DNA of 64,000 nucleotides from assembly GCA_020637235.1 (NCBI GenBank), contig JACJWG010000003.1:124001-188000 (forward strand), given 5' to 3'. Source of the stretch: Acidimicrobiaceae bacterium. Its GTDB lineage: Bacteria; Actinomycetota; Acidimicrobiia; Acidimicrobiales; Ilumatobacteraceae. A program made the position numbers and the translations under genes. This document shows, piece by piece, positions 15,888 through 25,020 of this stretch (positions are counted from its first letter, which is position 1; the number at the start of each line of letters is the position of its first letter). A model generated the notes under the pieces. It was not told where the DNA came from, made no database searches, and saw only the letters and a program-made list of their open reading frames with translations.

Positions 15888-17447
15888 TCAGTTGACCGAC
15901 TTCGCGCGACCCGCCCAGTAGGGCTCGCGGAGCTTGAACTTCTGCAGCTTGCCGGTGGCGGTGCGGGCGAGGGCGTCGCGGAACTCGATCTTCTTCGGAC
16001 ACTTGTAGCCGGCGAGCTTGGTGCGCACGTAGGCGATCAGATCCGGCTCGGTCAGCTCGGATCCCGGCGAACGCACCACGAGGGCGAACACGAGCTCGCC
16101 CCACTTCTCGTCGGGGATGCCGATCACCGCCACCTCGGCCACCTCGGGGTGGCTGAACAGCGCATCCTCCACCTCGATCGAGCTGACGTTCTCGCCGCCG
16201 GAGATGATCACGTCCTTCTTGCGGTCGCTGATCGTGACGTAGTGGTCGTCATCGAGGCCGCCGCCGTCGCCGGTGTGGAAGTAGGCCGGGCCGTCGGGGT
16301 CGTCGCTCATCGGGTGGATCGCGTCGGCGGTCGCCTCGGGCTGCTCCCAGTAGCCGGCCATGATGTGGTTGCCGCGGGCGGCCACCTCGCCGTCGGCGCT
16401 GATCCGGATGTCGATGCCGATCGCCGGCGCGCCCGCTCGGCTCAGCTTCGCCGCCCGCTCGGCCGGCGTGAGCTCGTCGAGTTCGGCGCGGCCCCGGTTC
16501 ATGGTGAGCAGCGGGGTGGTCTCGGTGAGGCCGTAGATCTGGATGAACTCCCAGCCGAGCTCGGTCTCGATCCGCTCGATCGTCTTCGTCGGCGGCGGCG
16601 CACCGGCGATCACCATCCGCACCCGTCCACGGCCGGGGATCTCGCCGTCCCACGTGGCCGCGGCGTCGAGGATCATGTTGGCCACGGCGGGGGCGCCGCA
16701 CAGCAGCGTCACTCCGTGCTCGTCCACCCGCCGCAGGATCTCGGCGCCGTCGATCTTGCGGATGATGACGTGCGTGCCGCCCATGCCGGTGACGGCGTAC
16801 AGCACGCCCCAGCCGTTGCAGTGGAACTGCGGCAGGGTGTGCAGGTACACGTCGCGGTCGTTCACGCCCAGCTGCCAGCCGAACGTCGTGGCGTTCAGCC
16901 AGATGTTGCGGTGGGTGAGCTGCACACCCTTCGGGCGAGCGGTGGTACCGCTCGTGTAGTTGATGGTGGCGGTGGCGTCCTCGTCGTAGATCCACGGGGC
17001 CGGCTCGGCGTCGTAGCGCATCAGCTCGTGGTCGGCGTCGCCGCCGATCACGAAGCGGTGCTCGCACGTGACGTCGGCGAGCGCCTCGTCGAGTTCGGGG
17101 TCGACGAGCAACACCCGAGCGCCGCTGTGCTCGACGATGTACCGCACCTCCTCGGCCACGAGGCGGAAGTTGATCGGCACCAGGATCCGGCCCGACCCGC
17201 TCACCCCGAACAGGGCGGTGAGCAGCCGTGCGGAGTTGTGGCTCACCATCGCGACCCGCTCGCCGACGCCGATGCCCATCGCATCCAGTCCTGCGGCGAG
17301 GGCACGGGCACGCTGCGCGACCTGCGCGTAGGTGAGCGATCCCCAGCTGTCGGCCGGCTGATCGGGCTCGTCGATCAGCCCGATGCGCTTCGGGTAGATC
17401 AGCTCGGCGCGGCGGAGGAAGTCGTTGACCGTGAGTGCCACCTTCAT
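15888..17447 (-). CDS. AMP-dependent acyl-CoA synthetase (fatty-acid ligase-like)
   Basis: 519-residue ANL-superfamily enzyme that activates a carboxylate as acyl-AMP and then forms the CoA thioester. Visible motifs: YTSGTTARPKG (ATP loop), YGLTETTPL (A5), YFHTGDGG (A7), KDVIISGGENVSSIEVE (hinge region A8) and TATGKLQKFKLRE with the catalytic Lys near the C-terminus. The acyl substrate is not predictable. ATG 17447 is chosen; an ATG nine bases upstream (17456) is also possible. A 12-bp tandem duplication (ACCGATCAGTTG, 15871-15894) covers the stop codon. It lies head-to-tail after the methyltransferase gene. Confidence 0.92.
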   Translation of the reverse strand: MKVALTVNDFLRRAELIYPKRIGLIDEPDQPADSWGSLTYAQVAQRARALAAGLDAMGIGVGERVAMVSHNSARLLTALFGVSGSGRILVPINFRLVAEEVRYIVEHSGARVLLVDPELDEALADVTCEHRFVIGGDADHELMRYDAEPAPWIYDEDATATINYTSGTTARPKGVQLTHRNIWLNATTFGWQLGVNDRDVYLHTLPQFHCNGWGVLYAVTGMGGTHVIIRKIDGAEILRRVDEHGVTLLCGAPAVANMILDAAATWDGEIPGRGRVRMVIAGAPPPTKTIERIETELGWEFIQIYGLTETTPLLTMNRGRAELDELTPAERAAKLSRAGAPAIGIDIRISADGEVAARGNHIMAGYWEQPEATADAIHPMSDDPDGPAYFHTGDGGGLDDDHYVTISDRKKDVIISGGENVSSIEVEDALFSHPEVAEVAVIGIPDEKWGELVFALVVRSPGSELTEPDLIAYVRTKLAGYKCPKKIEFRDALARTATGKLQKFKLREPYWAGRAKSVN

Positions 17448-17492
17448 GGAGCGCATCGTTGCAGATCGACACGCCGTCGGCGGGCGTCGACG

Positions 17493-18602
17493 TCAGCGGT
17501 TGACCAGGCAGCGCACCTCGATGCCGCCGTTGGCGGTGGTGAAGGCCTCGTCGAACTCGAGACCGGTGGCTGCGGCGAGCCGCGGGTCGGCGCTCAGCAT
17601 CGCCAGCCGATGACCACCGTCGGCGACGCGGCGCCCGAGCGTGGCGTACAGGTCGCGCAGGTCGTCGCCTCCCACTCGGCGCCCGTACGGCGGATTCACC
17701 ACCACCACGCCGGGTCGGTCGGGCCAGGTCTGCGCGGCGATCGGGGCGCGCACCACCTGCACCCGGCCGTCGAGGCCGGCGTTCGTGACGTGTTCGCGGG
17801 TGGCGGCCACGGCACCGGCGTCGCGGTCGGCGGCGATCACGTCGGCGGTGAGGCGGTCGGGCCGGGACGTTCCGGTGACGCTCGCCCAGGTGCCCCGCTC
17901 GAACGACGGCCAGCGTTGGAAGGCGAACTCGCGATCGTGGGGTCGGCCGCTCGCCGCGAGCGCGGCCTCGATCGCGATCGTGCCCGACCCGCACATCGGG
18001 TCGACGAGGGGCACGTCGCCGGTCCAGCCCGACGCGCGCACCAGCGCCGCAGCGAGTGTGCTGCGCAACGGTGCCCGATGCCCGGCCGTCCGCCACCCCC
18101 GGCGGTGGAGCAGCTCGCCCGACGCGTCGACGCTCAACATCACCCGGTCGCGGTCGATGCGCACGTGCACGGCCTGCACGGCCTGCACGGCCGGTGCCGT
18201 CTGCGCTGGGTCGGCGTCGTCGCCGCGGGCGATCGGGCGGTCGATCACGGCGGCGACGCGCTCGGCGATCGCCCCCTCGTGGTAGAGCACCGAACGGTGG
18301 CTCGCCACGTGCAGCGACACGGGTGCGCCGGGCGCGACGAACCGTCCCCAGTCGACCTCGCGCACCACGCCCTGCAACTCGTCCCACCGCCGGGCGGTGC
18401 CGGCGCCGATGCGCAACAGCACGCGGGTGGGGATCCGCGCCCACCGGTGGATCGCGTACAGCTGACGTTCGGTGGCCTGCACCTCGAGGCCGCCGTGTTG
18501 CACCCGCACCCTGGCCGCCGGGAGTCCGATCTCGGCCGCTTCGGCTGCGGCGAGGCGCTCGAGGCCCGGTGTCACCACCACGAACAGCTGCAGCCGGCTC
18601 AT
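17493..18602 (-). CDS. THUMP-domain RNA methyltransferase (RlmL N-terminal-like)
   Basis: 369 residues: N-terminal ferredoxin-like/THUMP RNA-binding part (about 1-165) and a Rossmann SAM-dependent methyltransferase part with DPMCGSGTI (motif I) and NPPYG (catalytic motif IV). This matches the RlmL/TrmG-like N2-guanine methyltransferases acting on rRNA or tRNA; the exact site is unknown. The linker contains an AVQ triple repeat from 9-bp tandem DNA repeats (about 18171-18195), probably a recent expansion. TAGACA (18614-18609) lies six bases before the ATG, indicating a leaderless mRNA. It diverges from the DEAD-box helicase, a plausible RNA-metabolism neighbour. Confidence 0.9.
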   Translation of the reverse strand: MSRLQLFVVVTPGLERLAAAEAAEIGLPAARVRVQHGGLEVQATERQLYAIHRWARIPTRVLLRIGAGTARRWDELQGVVREVDWGRFVAPGAPVSLHVASHRSVLYHEGAIAERVAAVIDRPIARGDDADPAQTAPAVQAVQAVHVRIDRDRVMLSVDASGELLHRRGWRTAGHRAPLRSTLAAALVRASGWTGDVPLVDPMCGSGTIAIEAALAASGRPHDREFAFQRWPSFERGTWASVTGTSRPDRLTADVIAADRDAGAVAATREHVTNAGLDGRVQVVRAPIAAQTWPDRPGVVVVNPPYGRRVGGDDLRDLYATLGRRVADGGHRLAMLSADPRLAAATGLEFDEAFTTANGGIEVRCLVNR

Positions 18603-18679
18603 CGCCGGTGTCTACCACGTCGGGTGGTCCGCAACGACGTTCCCGCAGGTACCCGGCGTGTCGGCCGTCCCCCGGTACC

Positions 18680-19963
18680 ATGAATGACGACATGACGGAG
18701 AACCATCGCCCGAAGGGCGCACCGCGGCGTCGTCGCCGCCCCCCGAAACCCGCGGAGTACCGCACACCGACCAGCACCGTCGCCGTCGTCGACACCCCCT
18801 ACGAGCCCACGGCGTTCCGCGACCTCGGGGTGCCCGAAGAGGTCGACATCGGCCTCCACCGGGCCGGGTTCACGGCGCCGTTCGCGATCCAGACCAAGGC
18901 CATCCCGGTGGCGCTCGAGGGCCGCGACGTGTGCGGCCGTGCCCGCACCGGTTCGGGCAAGACGCTCGCGTTCGGAGTGCCGATGCTCGCCCGCCTCGAC
19001 GGCGAGGCCGAGCCCCGCCGCCCCCTCGCCCTGGTGCTCGTGCCCACGCGCGAGCTCGCCCTGCAGGTGGCCGAGGTGCTCGTGCCGGTGGCCGCCGGCT
19101 GCAACCGCACCGTCGTTCCCGTGTACGGCGGCGCCTCACGCCATCAGCAGATCGACGAGCTGAAAGCTGGTGTCGACGTCATCGTCGCGACCCCGCTGCG
19201 CCTGATCGACCTGCTGAAGGAGAACGAGCTCGACCTCGGCGGTGTGCAGGTGCTGGTGCTCGACGAAGCCGACCGGATGGCCGACGACGGCTTCACCCCG
19301 CAGGTCGAGTGGATCCTGCGCAAGTGCACCGCGCCGCGCCAGACGATGCTGTTCTCGGCCACCCTCGACGGCGACGTCGGGCACCTGGTGGCGCGGTACA
19401 TGAAGGATCCGGTCGAGGTCGCGATCGACGCGCCCACCGACACCGTCGGCACCATGTACCACCTCTTCCTCGCGGTACACCACATGGACAAGGACCGCGT
19501 GGTCGCATCGATCGCGTCGGGCGTCAACAAGACGATCGTGTTCTGCCAGACCAAGCGCACGTGCGACCGCGTGGAGGAGAAGCTGCAGGACCTCGGTGTG
19601 AAGGCCGCCGCGATCCACGGCGATCTGGCGCAGGCGTCGCGCGAGCGGGCGCTCAAGCGGTTCACCGACGGCGAGCTCACCGTGCTCGTCGCCACCGACG
19701 TGGCCGCCCGCGGGATCGACATCGACGACATCGGCGCGGTCGTCCACTACGAGCCGGCCGGCGACGCGAAGGACTACCTGCACCGCAGCGGCCGCACGGC
19801 TCGCGCCGGGCGCGACGGCTGGGCGATCACGCTCGCCGAGTACAACCAGCACACCCAGGTGCGCATCCTGCAACGGGCGCTTCGGCTCGATGTCGCCCCG
19901 CCGCAGGAGGTGTTCAGCAACAACCCGAAGCTGAAGGACCTGCAGCAGTTCCGCGAGGGCTGA
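18680..19963 (+). CDS. DEAD-box RNA helicase
   Basis: 427 residues with the full helicase motif set: Q motif (FAIQTKAIP), motif I ARTGSGKT, Ia PTREL, II DEAD, III SAT, IV region IVFCQTK, V ATDVAARGIDI and VI HRSGRTARAG. An Arg/Pro-rich basic N-terminal tail (GAPRRRRRPPK) probably binds RNA. ATG 18680 and ATG 18692 are both in frame; TACCAT at 18676-18681 overlaps the first, so the second (MTENHRP) may be the true leaderless start. Divergent from the THUMP methyltransferase; the pair may act together in rRNA maturation or cold response, by inference. Confidence 0.93.
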   Translation: MNDDMTENHRPKGAPRRRRRPPKPAEYRTPTSTVAVVDTPYEPTAFRDLGVPEEVDIGLHRAGFTAPFAIQTKAIPVALEGRDVCGRARTGSGKTLAFGVPMLARLDGEAEPRRPLALVLVPTRELALQVAEVLVPVAAGCNRTVVPVYGGASRHQQIDELKAGVDVIVATPLRLIDLLKENELDLGGVQVLVLDEADRMADDGFTPQVEWILRKCTAPRQTMLFSATLDGDVGHLVARYMKDPVEVAIDAPTDTVGTMYHLFLAVHHMDKDRVVASIASGVNKTIVFCQTKRTCDRVEEKLQDLGVKAAAIHGDLAQASRERALKRFTDGELTVLVATDVAARGIDIDDIGAVVHYEPAGDAKDYLHRSGRTARAGRDGWAITLAEYNQHTQVRILQRALRLDVAPPQEVFSNNPKLKDLQQFREG

Positions 19964-19970
19964 TCGCCGG

Positions 19971-20684
19971 TCAGCCGAGGGTCGCGTCGACGATCACGTC
20001 GTCGCGGTCGTCGCCGGTCACCACGATCCGAGCCACGCGGTCGGCGGGCGTCGACGAGGCGCCCGCGAGGCGGGTGTTCCCCGTGGGGGTCGGACCCCAG
20101 GTGGCCGCGACGGTCCATGCGCCGCCGTGGTCGACGGTCCAGAGCTGGTAGCGCTCGCGCTCGGGCAGCCCGGTGAACTCGGCGGTGAGCGCGGTGCCCC
20201 ACGTGCGTGCGTCGGCGCCGATCGCGGCCGCGTCGGCGAGCGAACGCGACACCGTCGCCATGGTCGCGGCGCTCGCAGTGGTCGACACCGGCGTGTCGTC
20301 GGCGAGCTCGCGCACCACGGTCCACGCCGCCCCCGAGGTCGCCACCACTGCGGCAGCCGCTGCGATCCATCGCCAGCGCGCCCGGCTCCGGCGCAGCACG
20401 GCGAGCTCGGCGCGTGCGCGCCGCTCGATCGCCGTGCCGGTGGCGCGGTCGGCGGTGTCGTCGAGCGCGGCGACGTCGATGCCGGCGAGCAGCCCGGGCA
20501 GCACCGCGAGGTCGCGCACCGCCGACTGACACACGTCGCAGGATCGCAGGTGGGCCTCGAAACGCCGGCGGTCGGCGGGGTCGAGCACCCCGAGGGTGTA
20601 CGCGCCCGCCCACTCGCCGACCTCACCGTGCTCGTCGGCGTCGTGCACGTGGGCGTCGTGGGCGCCGGTGTCGTGGGGGTTCAC
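19971..20684 (-). CDS. Anti-sigma factor, RskA-like, zinc-binding
   Basis: 237 residues. The N-terminal cytoplasmic part has the ZAS-type zinc motif H-x3-C-x2-C (HLRSCDVC) within YTLGVLDPADRRRFEAHL, then a membrane helix (RWIAAAAAVVATSGAAWTV) and an extracytoplasmic RskA C-terminal domain with LWTVD near its middle. It holds its partner sigma factor inactive at the membrane until released, often by proteolysis. The GTG start overlaps the sigma stop as GTGA, so the two are translationally coupled. It meets the DEAD-box gene tail-to-tail, seven bases apart. Confidence 0.9.
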   Translation of the reverse strand: MNPHDTGAHDAHVHDADEHGEVGEWAGAYTLGVLDPADRRRFEAHLRSCDVCQSAVRDLAVLPGLLAGIDVAALDDTADRATGTAIERRARAELAVLRRSRARWRWIAAAAAVVATSGAAWTVVRELADDTPVSTTASAATMATVSRSLADAAAIGADARTWGTALTAEFTGLPERERYQLWTVDHGGAWTVAATWGPTPTGNTRLAGASSTPADRVARIVVTGDDRDDVIVDATLG

Positions 20685-21211
20685 AGGACGTTCCGTTCCT
20701 CCAGGTTGGCACGCAACGCTCGCAGGGCGTGGTGCAGGCGCGACTTCACCGTGCCCTCGGCGATGCCGAGGCGCTCCGACAGCTCGCGGGTGCTGCGCCG
20801 TTCGAAGTAGGCGCCGACCACGACCGCGCGGTGGTCCGCCGAGAGCGCGGCGAGCGCGTCGACGATCAGCGAGCGGTCGACGAGACGGGCGAGCTCGACG
20901 TCGTCGACGGCTCGCTCGCCGGTGCCGTGGCCGCCGTCGGGCAGCACGCGGAGGTGGCGGCGTCGCGTGCGGTCGCGGCTCGACGCGGCGTTGCGGGCGA
21001 TGCCGAACATCCACGCCCGCTCGCTGCCGCGTCCGGGGTCGAACTGGTCGTAGTGGCGCCACGCGTGCAGCACGGTCTCGTGCAGCACCTCCTCGGCCAG
21101 ATGCGGATCGCCGCACCGCCGCCGCAGCCAGCGTGCCAGCGCCGGGCCGTGCCGCTCGTAGAGGGCACGGGCCAGCGTCTCACCGGCTGCGGCGGGGTGT
21201 GCGGCGACCAT
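20681..21211 (-). CDS. ECF-family RNA polymerase sigma factor
   Basis: 176 residues: sigma region 2 (HLAEEVLHETVLHAWRHYDQF ... with the R-A-W-M-F-G-I-A-R-N segment) and region 4 (ALSADHRAVVVGAYFE, STRELSERLGIAEGTVKSR helix-turn-helix). It redirects RNA polymerase to stress promoters and is controlled by the overlapping anti-sigma gene. The lipoprotein gene of the COG4315 type ends 15 bases upstream, and this sigma/anti-sigma/lipoprotein set recurs in actinobacteria. The signal is unknown, but the lipoprotein suggests the cell surface. Confidence 0.92.
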   Translation of the reverse strand: MVAAHPAAAGETLARALYERHGPALARWLRRRCGDPHLAEEVLHETVLHAWRHYDQFDPGRGSERAWMFGIARNAASSRDRTRRRHLRVLPDGGHGTGERAVDDVELARLVDRSLIVDALAALSADHRAVVVGAYFERRSTRELSERLGIAEGTVKSRLHHALRALRANLEERNVL

Positions 21212-21226
21212 CGGACGTCGACGGTG

Positions 21227-21751
21227 CTACGAGCTGACCGCTTCGCCCGCGGCGTCGACCACCCACCAGACGTCGTTGAGGCTCTGGCCGAGCATGTCGC
21301 CCGGGTTGGCGTCGCCGGCGTAGTAGTAGAGCGGCCAGCCGTTGTAGGTGGCCTGCACGGTGCCGTCGGTGCGGGTGGTGGTGCCGAGCAGCGATGCGTC
21401 GAGGCCGCTGCCGACGGCGTCGATCTCGCCGAAGGCCGGCCAGTTGGCCGCGCACTGGTCGTAGCACGTGCTCTCGCCCTGGGCGTCGGGGACGAACAGG
21501 TACAGCACCTTGCCGCTCGCGTCGGCGAGCACGTCGCCGAGGTCGCTCGACACGAGCTGCAGATCCGCGTCGCCGCCCGACGCGGCACCGTCACCGTCGC
21601 TCTCGTCGTCGCCGCAGGCGGCGAGGAACAGCGACGAGACGACGGCCACGGAGGCGAGCACACGAGCGGCGGGGCGACGTGTGCGGGACGAGACGTGGCG
21701 GGCGGGGTGGGCGGCGCGGTGGACGGCGGTGAGGCTTCGGCGTGTGGTCAT
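21227..21751 (-). CDS. COG4315-type secreted lipoprotein
   Basis: 174 residues. The signal peptide ends in the lipobox LAAC (about residue 46), followed by an acidic Asp/Gly/Ser linker and two repeats of the COG4315 type (GKVLYLFVPDAQG ... CYDQCAANWPAF; VQATYNGWPLYYYAGDANPGD). The CxxxC pair and the WPLYYY pattern are typical. Function in the family is unclear; members often sit next to ECF sigma genes, as here. TAGACA (21762-21757) lies five bases before the ATG, so the mRNA is probably leaderless. Confidence 0.88.
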   Translation of the reverse strand: MTTRRSLTAVHRAAHPARHVSSRTRRPAARVLASVAVVSSLFLAACGDDESDGDGAASGGDADLQLVSSDLGDVLADASGKVLYLFVPDAQGESTCYDQCAANWPAFGEIDAVGSGLDASLLGTTTRTDGTVQATYNGWPLYYYAGDANPGDMLGQSLNDVWWVVDAAGEAVSS

Positions 21752-21783
21752 GGTGGTGTCTACGTCCGCCGCGCCCGATCGGT

Positions 21784-23469
21784 TCACCCGTCGGTTCGAT
21801 CGACCGGTCGGGCCACGCCGCCGAGCACGGTGCCCCACACGCCGATGTCGCGCAGCGCCATCGGGTCGACGCCGAGTGGGTCGTCGTCGAGCACCGTGAA
21901 GTCGGCGTACTTGCCACACTCGATGCTGCCCATCAGGTGGTCGAGGTGCAGCTGGTAGGCGCTGCCCTGGGTGACCGCCCACAACGCCTGGTACGGGGTG
22001 ATCTTCTCGTGCTCGCCCAGCACCCGCCCGCTCGGCGTGAGCCGGTTGACCGCGCACCACATCAGGTGCAGCGGCCCGAGCGGGGTGACGCTCGCGTCGC
22101 TGTGCAGCGAGTAGGGCACGCCGAGTCGTTCGGCGGTACCGCAGGGTTCGAGCCGGTTCGCCCGCTCGGGGCCGACGGTCTGCTCGTAGTGCACGTCGCC
22201 CCAGTACCAGAGGTGGTTGGCGAAGATGTTGACGCACATGCCGAGGTTCTTCGCCCGGCGCAGCTGCGCCTCGGTGGTGAGCTGACTGTGCTGGATCGTG
22301 TGGCGGTGATCGAGCCAGGGGTCTTCGCGCACCAGCTGCTCGACGGTGTCGAGCCACAGGTCGATCGTGGCGGTGCCGTTGCAGTGCACGTGCACCGGGA
22401 TGCTCGCCCGGTGGTACGGCCGCACCCAGTCGACGAATTGCTCGGGCACCGTGAGCAGCTGGCCGTGATCGGTGCCGGTGTAGTACCCCGGCCAGTTCAT
22501 CATCGCGGTCCACCCCTGGATCGAGCCGTCGATCACGAACTTCACGCCGGGGAAGCGGAGCTTGTCGGTGCTGTGCCGATCGCGGAGCGCGACGAGCGCG
22601 GCGGCGGCCGCATCGTGGTCGCCGTCGCCGCCCGGGGGGACGCCGAGGTTGTGGATGGTGACGCGGACGGGGAACGACGGGTCGTTCACGAGCCGCGACC
22701 AGGTGTCGACGGCGGCCGGCCGCTGCAGGAGTTGGCCGCCGAGCTCGCCGACGCTGGTGAGCCCGGCGCGCAGCGCGAGGCGGCCGAAGTCGAGGATCGT
22801 CGAGTCGGCGGAGGCGGCGCGCATGATCGGCGCGAGCGCGCTGGCGACGAGCGCGATCGCGGGGAGCTCGTGCAGCTCGCCGGTGGGTTCACCGTCGGCG
22901 TCGCGGACCACGCCGGTCGCGACGGTGTGGCGGTCGATGCCGTGCCGGGCGAGCATCGCCGAGTTCACCGTGGCGACGTGCATGCTCGCGTGGAACACGA
23001 AGATCGGCCGCGTGGTCGAGACGGTGTCGAGGTGGTGCCGGTCGAGGCGCACGCCGGGCAGGTGCACCGGGTCGAAGCCGAGCGACACGAGCGGCTCGGG
23101 CGGCGCGTGCGGGTCGTCCGCCGCAGCGGTCATCTCGGCGTCGACGCGCCGCAGGTCGGCGAGCAGCTCGTCGAGCGTGGCGACGCCCGGCATGAAGCGG
23201 CCGTCGGCGGCGTGGCGCCCGAACCGGCCGTGGTACGGGAACGACCCCGACAAGCCCTCGAACACGTGCGAGTGCACGTCGATCATCCCCGGCACGAGCA
23301 CGTGATCGCGGAACGTGTCGTCGAGCTCGGATGGACCCCAGCCACGCACCTCGTCGAGCGTGCCGGCGCCGAGCACGCGCCCGTCGCGCACCGCGACGTG
23401 GGTGGCGGACGGGTTCGACGGGTTCATGGTGACGACCCGGCGTGCGGCGAAGATGCGGATGTCGGTCAC
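21784..23469 (-). CDS. Metal-dependent amidohydrolase, YtcJ-like
   Basis: 561 residues of the amidohydrolase 3 (YtcJ/LAF3) family: metal-binding DVHSHVF near residue 60, HCNGTATIDLWL in the barrel, HTIQHSQL and the late SLHSDASV Asp. A carbamylated or direct divalent metal centre is expected. The substrate is unknown; relatives hydrolyse amides, formamides or imides. The GTG start (23469) overlaps the stop of the G3E GTPase gene as GTGA, making it the last gene of the leuC-leuD-GTPase-amidohydrolase run. Its coupling with a metallochaperone-type GTPase suggests the GTPase may serve this metalloenzyme. Confidence 0.88.
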   Translation of the reverse strand: MTDIRIFAARRVVTMNPSNPSATHVAVRDGRVLGAGTLDEVRGWGPSELDDTFRDHVLVPGMIDVHSHVFEGLSGSFPYHGRFGRHAADGRFMPGVATLDELLADLRRVDAEMTAAADDPHAPPEPLVSLGFDPVHLPGVRLDRHHLDTVSTTRPIFVFHASMHVATVNSAMLARHGIDRHTVATGVVRDADGEPTGELHELPAIALVASALAPIMRAASADSTILDFGRLALRAGLTSVGELGGQLLQRPAAVDTWSRLVNDPSFPVRVTIHNLGVPPGGDGDHDAAAAALVALRDRHSTDKLRFPGVKFVIDGSIQGWTAMMNWPGYYTGTDHGQLLTVPEQFVDWVRPYHRASIPVHVHCNGTATIDLWLDTVEQLVREDPWLDHRHTIQHSQLTTEAQLRRAKNLGMCVNIFANHLWYWGDVHYEQTVGPERANRLEPCGTAERLGVPYSLHSDASVTPLGPLHLMWCAVNRLTPSGRVLGEHEKITPYQALWAVTQGSAYQLHLDHLMGSIECGKYADFTVLDDDPLGVDPMALRDIGVWGTVLGGVARPVDRTDG

Positions 23470-24431
23470 GGGTGCTCCTGGTGGTGTCGCTCGATCCCCG
23501 GCTCGGCGAGCGTGGCGCCGAGTGCGTCGGCGAGCGTACGCCCCGCCGCGGCAACGGCCGGACCCGACAGGCCGATCACCACCAGCTGCACCGGGGGCGA
23601 GTCCGGATCGCGGTCGAACGGCACGATCCTCATGCGCGCGCCGACACGTTGCACCAGCACCCGCGTGCCGTCGGGGTCGGTGAGCTCGACGAAGCCCTTC
23701 ACCCGCACCACGCCGTCCGGCAGTGCCGCGAGCGCATCGTCGAGCGCGCGGCGCATCACGGCGGTCCTGCCCGTGATGGTGACCGTGGCGTGGTCGACGT
23801 GTGCCTCGGCGCGAGGTGCCTCGCGTGTGGCCGACCTCGGCGCCGTGCCGAGCAGCAGCGCCAGCGGGACCACGGCCTCGACCGCCGCCACGATCGGTAC
23901 ACCGTCCGCCTGGGTGCGCGCCCAGTCGCACACCCGCTCGAGGGTGGCGGGGTCGACGAGGTCGGCCTTGTTGAGCACGACCAGGTCGGCGCCGGCGAGC
24001 TGGCGACGCACGTGCGCACCGACGAGCGCGTCGTCGGCGCGGCGGCGCACCGTCTCGGCGTCGGCGAGCACGACCACGGCGTCGAGTCCGAATCCGGGCA
24101 GGTGGGCGTACTGCGCGACGGCGGCGGGGTCGGCCACGCCGCTGGCCTCCACCACGAGTCGATCGGGGCGCGGGTCGAATTCGGCGACACGCGTCATCGC
24201 CTCGACGAACCCGCCCGCCAGCGAGCAGCAGACGCAGCCGTTCGCGAGCCGGATCGTGTCGCCGTCGCTCGACGCGATCAGCGACGCGTCGATCGACACC
24301 GAGCCGAAGTCGTTCACGAGCACGGCGATCCGCTCGCCGGTCGCCCCGGCGAGGAGACGATTGACGAGTGTGGTCTTGCCCGCGCCGAGGTAGCCGCCGA
24401 TCACCGTCACCGGGATCGGGGCGCTGCTCAT
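23466..24431 (-). CDS. CobW/G3E-family GTPase, putative metallochaperone
   Basis: 321 residues with Walker A GGYLGAGKTT, switch region NDFGSVSID, the metal-binding motif NGCVCC (CxCC), VEASGVADP and the guanine motif NKADL; a CobW C-terminal domain follows (about 210-315). G3E GTPases insert or traffic Zn, Co or Ni into target proteins. It begins four bases after leuD and overlaps the downstream amidohydrolase by GTGA. LeuC needs an Fe-S cluster rather than these metals, so the amidohydrolase is the likelier client; this is inference. Confidence 0.9.
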   Translation of the reverse strand: MSSAPIPVTVIGGYLGAGKTTLVNRLLAGATGERIAVLVNDFGSVSIDASLIASSDGDTIRLANGCVCCSLAGGFVEAMTRVAEFDPRPDRLVVEASGVADPAAVAQYAHLPGFGLDAVVVLADAETVRRRADDALVGAHVRRQLAGADLVVLNKADLVDPATLERVCDWARTQADGVPIVAAVEAVVPLALLLGTAPRSATREAPRAEAHVDHATVTITGRTAVMRRALDDALAALPDGVVRVKGFVELTDPDGTRVLVQRVGARMRIVPFDRDPDSPPVQLVVIGLSGPAVAAAGRTLADALGATLAEPGIERHHQEHP

Positions 24432-24435
24432 CGTG

Positions 24436-25020
24436 CTACTTCAGCCAGGCGGGCCGCGAAGCCTCGTAGGCGTCGATCGCGTCGGCGTGGCCCAGGGTGA
24501 TGCCGACGTCGTCGAGGCCGTTCAGGAACCGGTGCTGCGTGGCCGGGTCCATCGGGAACGTCGCCGAGATGCCGGCGGCCGGCACCTCGACGGTGAGCCG
24601 CTCCATGTCGACCACGATCTCGGTCTGCGGGTCGGCCTCGATCGCGTCCCAGATCGCCGTGACCACGTCGTCGGGCACCACCACCGGCACGAGGCCGTTC
24701 TTGGTGCAGTTGTTGCGGAAGATGTCGCTGAAGCTGGGCGCGATCACGGCGTCGAAGCCACCTTGCTGGATCGCCCACACCGCGTGCTCGCGTGACGAGC
24801 CGACGCCGAACGCCGGCCCGGCCACGAGGATCGAGGCGCCGGCGTACCGCTCGTCGTTGAGGACGAAGTCGCGGTCGTCGCGCCAGGTGGAGAACAGACC
24901 CTTCTCGAAGCCGGTGCGCTCGACGCGCTTCAGCCACTCGGCAGGGATGATCTGGTCGGTGTCGACGTCGCTGCGCTTCAGCGGCACCCCCCGACCGGCG
25001 ACGATCTGCACGGCTTTCAC
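24436..25020 (-). CDS. leuD: 3-isopropylmalate dehydratase small subunit LeuD
   Basis: 194-residue small subunit of isopropylmalate isomerase, carrying the swivelling domain that completes the active site with LeuC. Typical segments: DVDTDQIIPAEWLKR, FGVGSSREHAVWAI, FSDIFRNNCTKNGL. Works in leucine synthesis and, with citramalate synthase encoded at 43.8 kb, probably also converts citramalate in isoleucine synthesis. The GTG start (25020) overlaps the leuC stop as GTGA. Confidence 0.97.
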   Translation of the reverse strand: MKAVQIVAGRGVPLKRSDVDTDQIIPAEWLKRVERTGFEKGLFSTWRDDRDFVLNDERYAGASILVAGPAFGVGSSREHAVWAIQQGGFDAVIAPSFSDIFRNNCTKNGLVPVVVPDDVVTAIWDAIEADPQTEIVVDMERLTVEVPAAGISATFPMDPATQHRFLNGLDDVGITLGHADAIDAYEASRPAWLK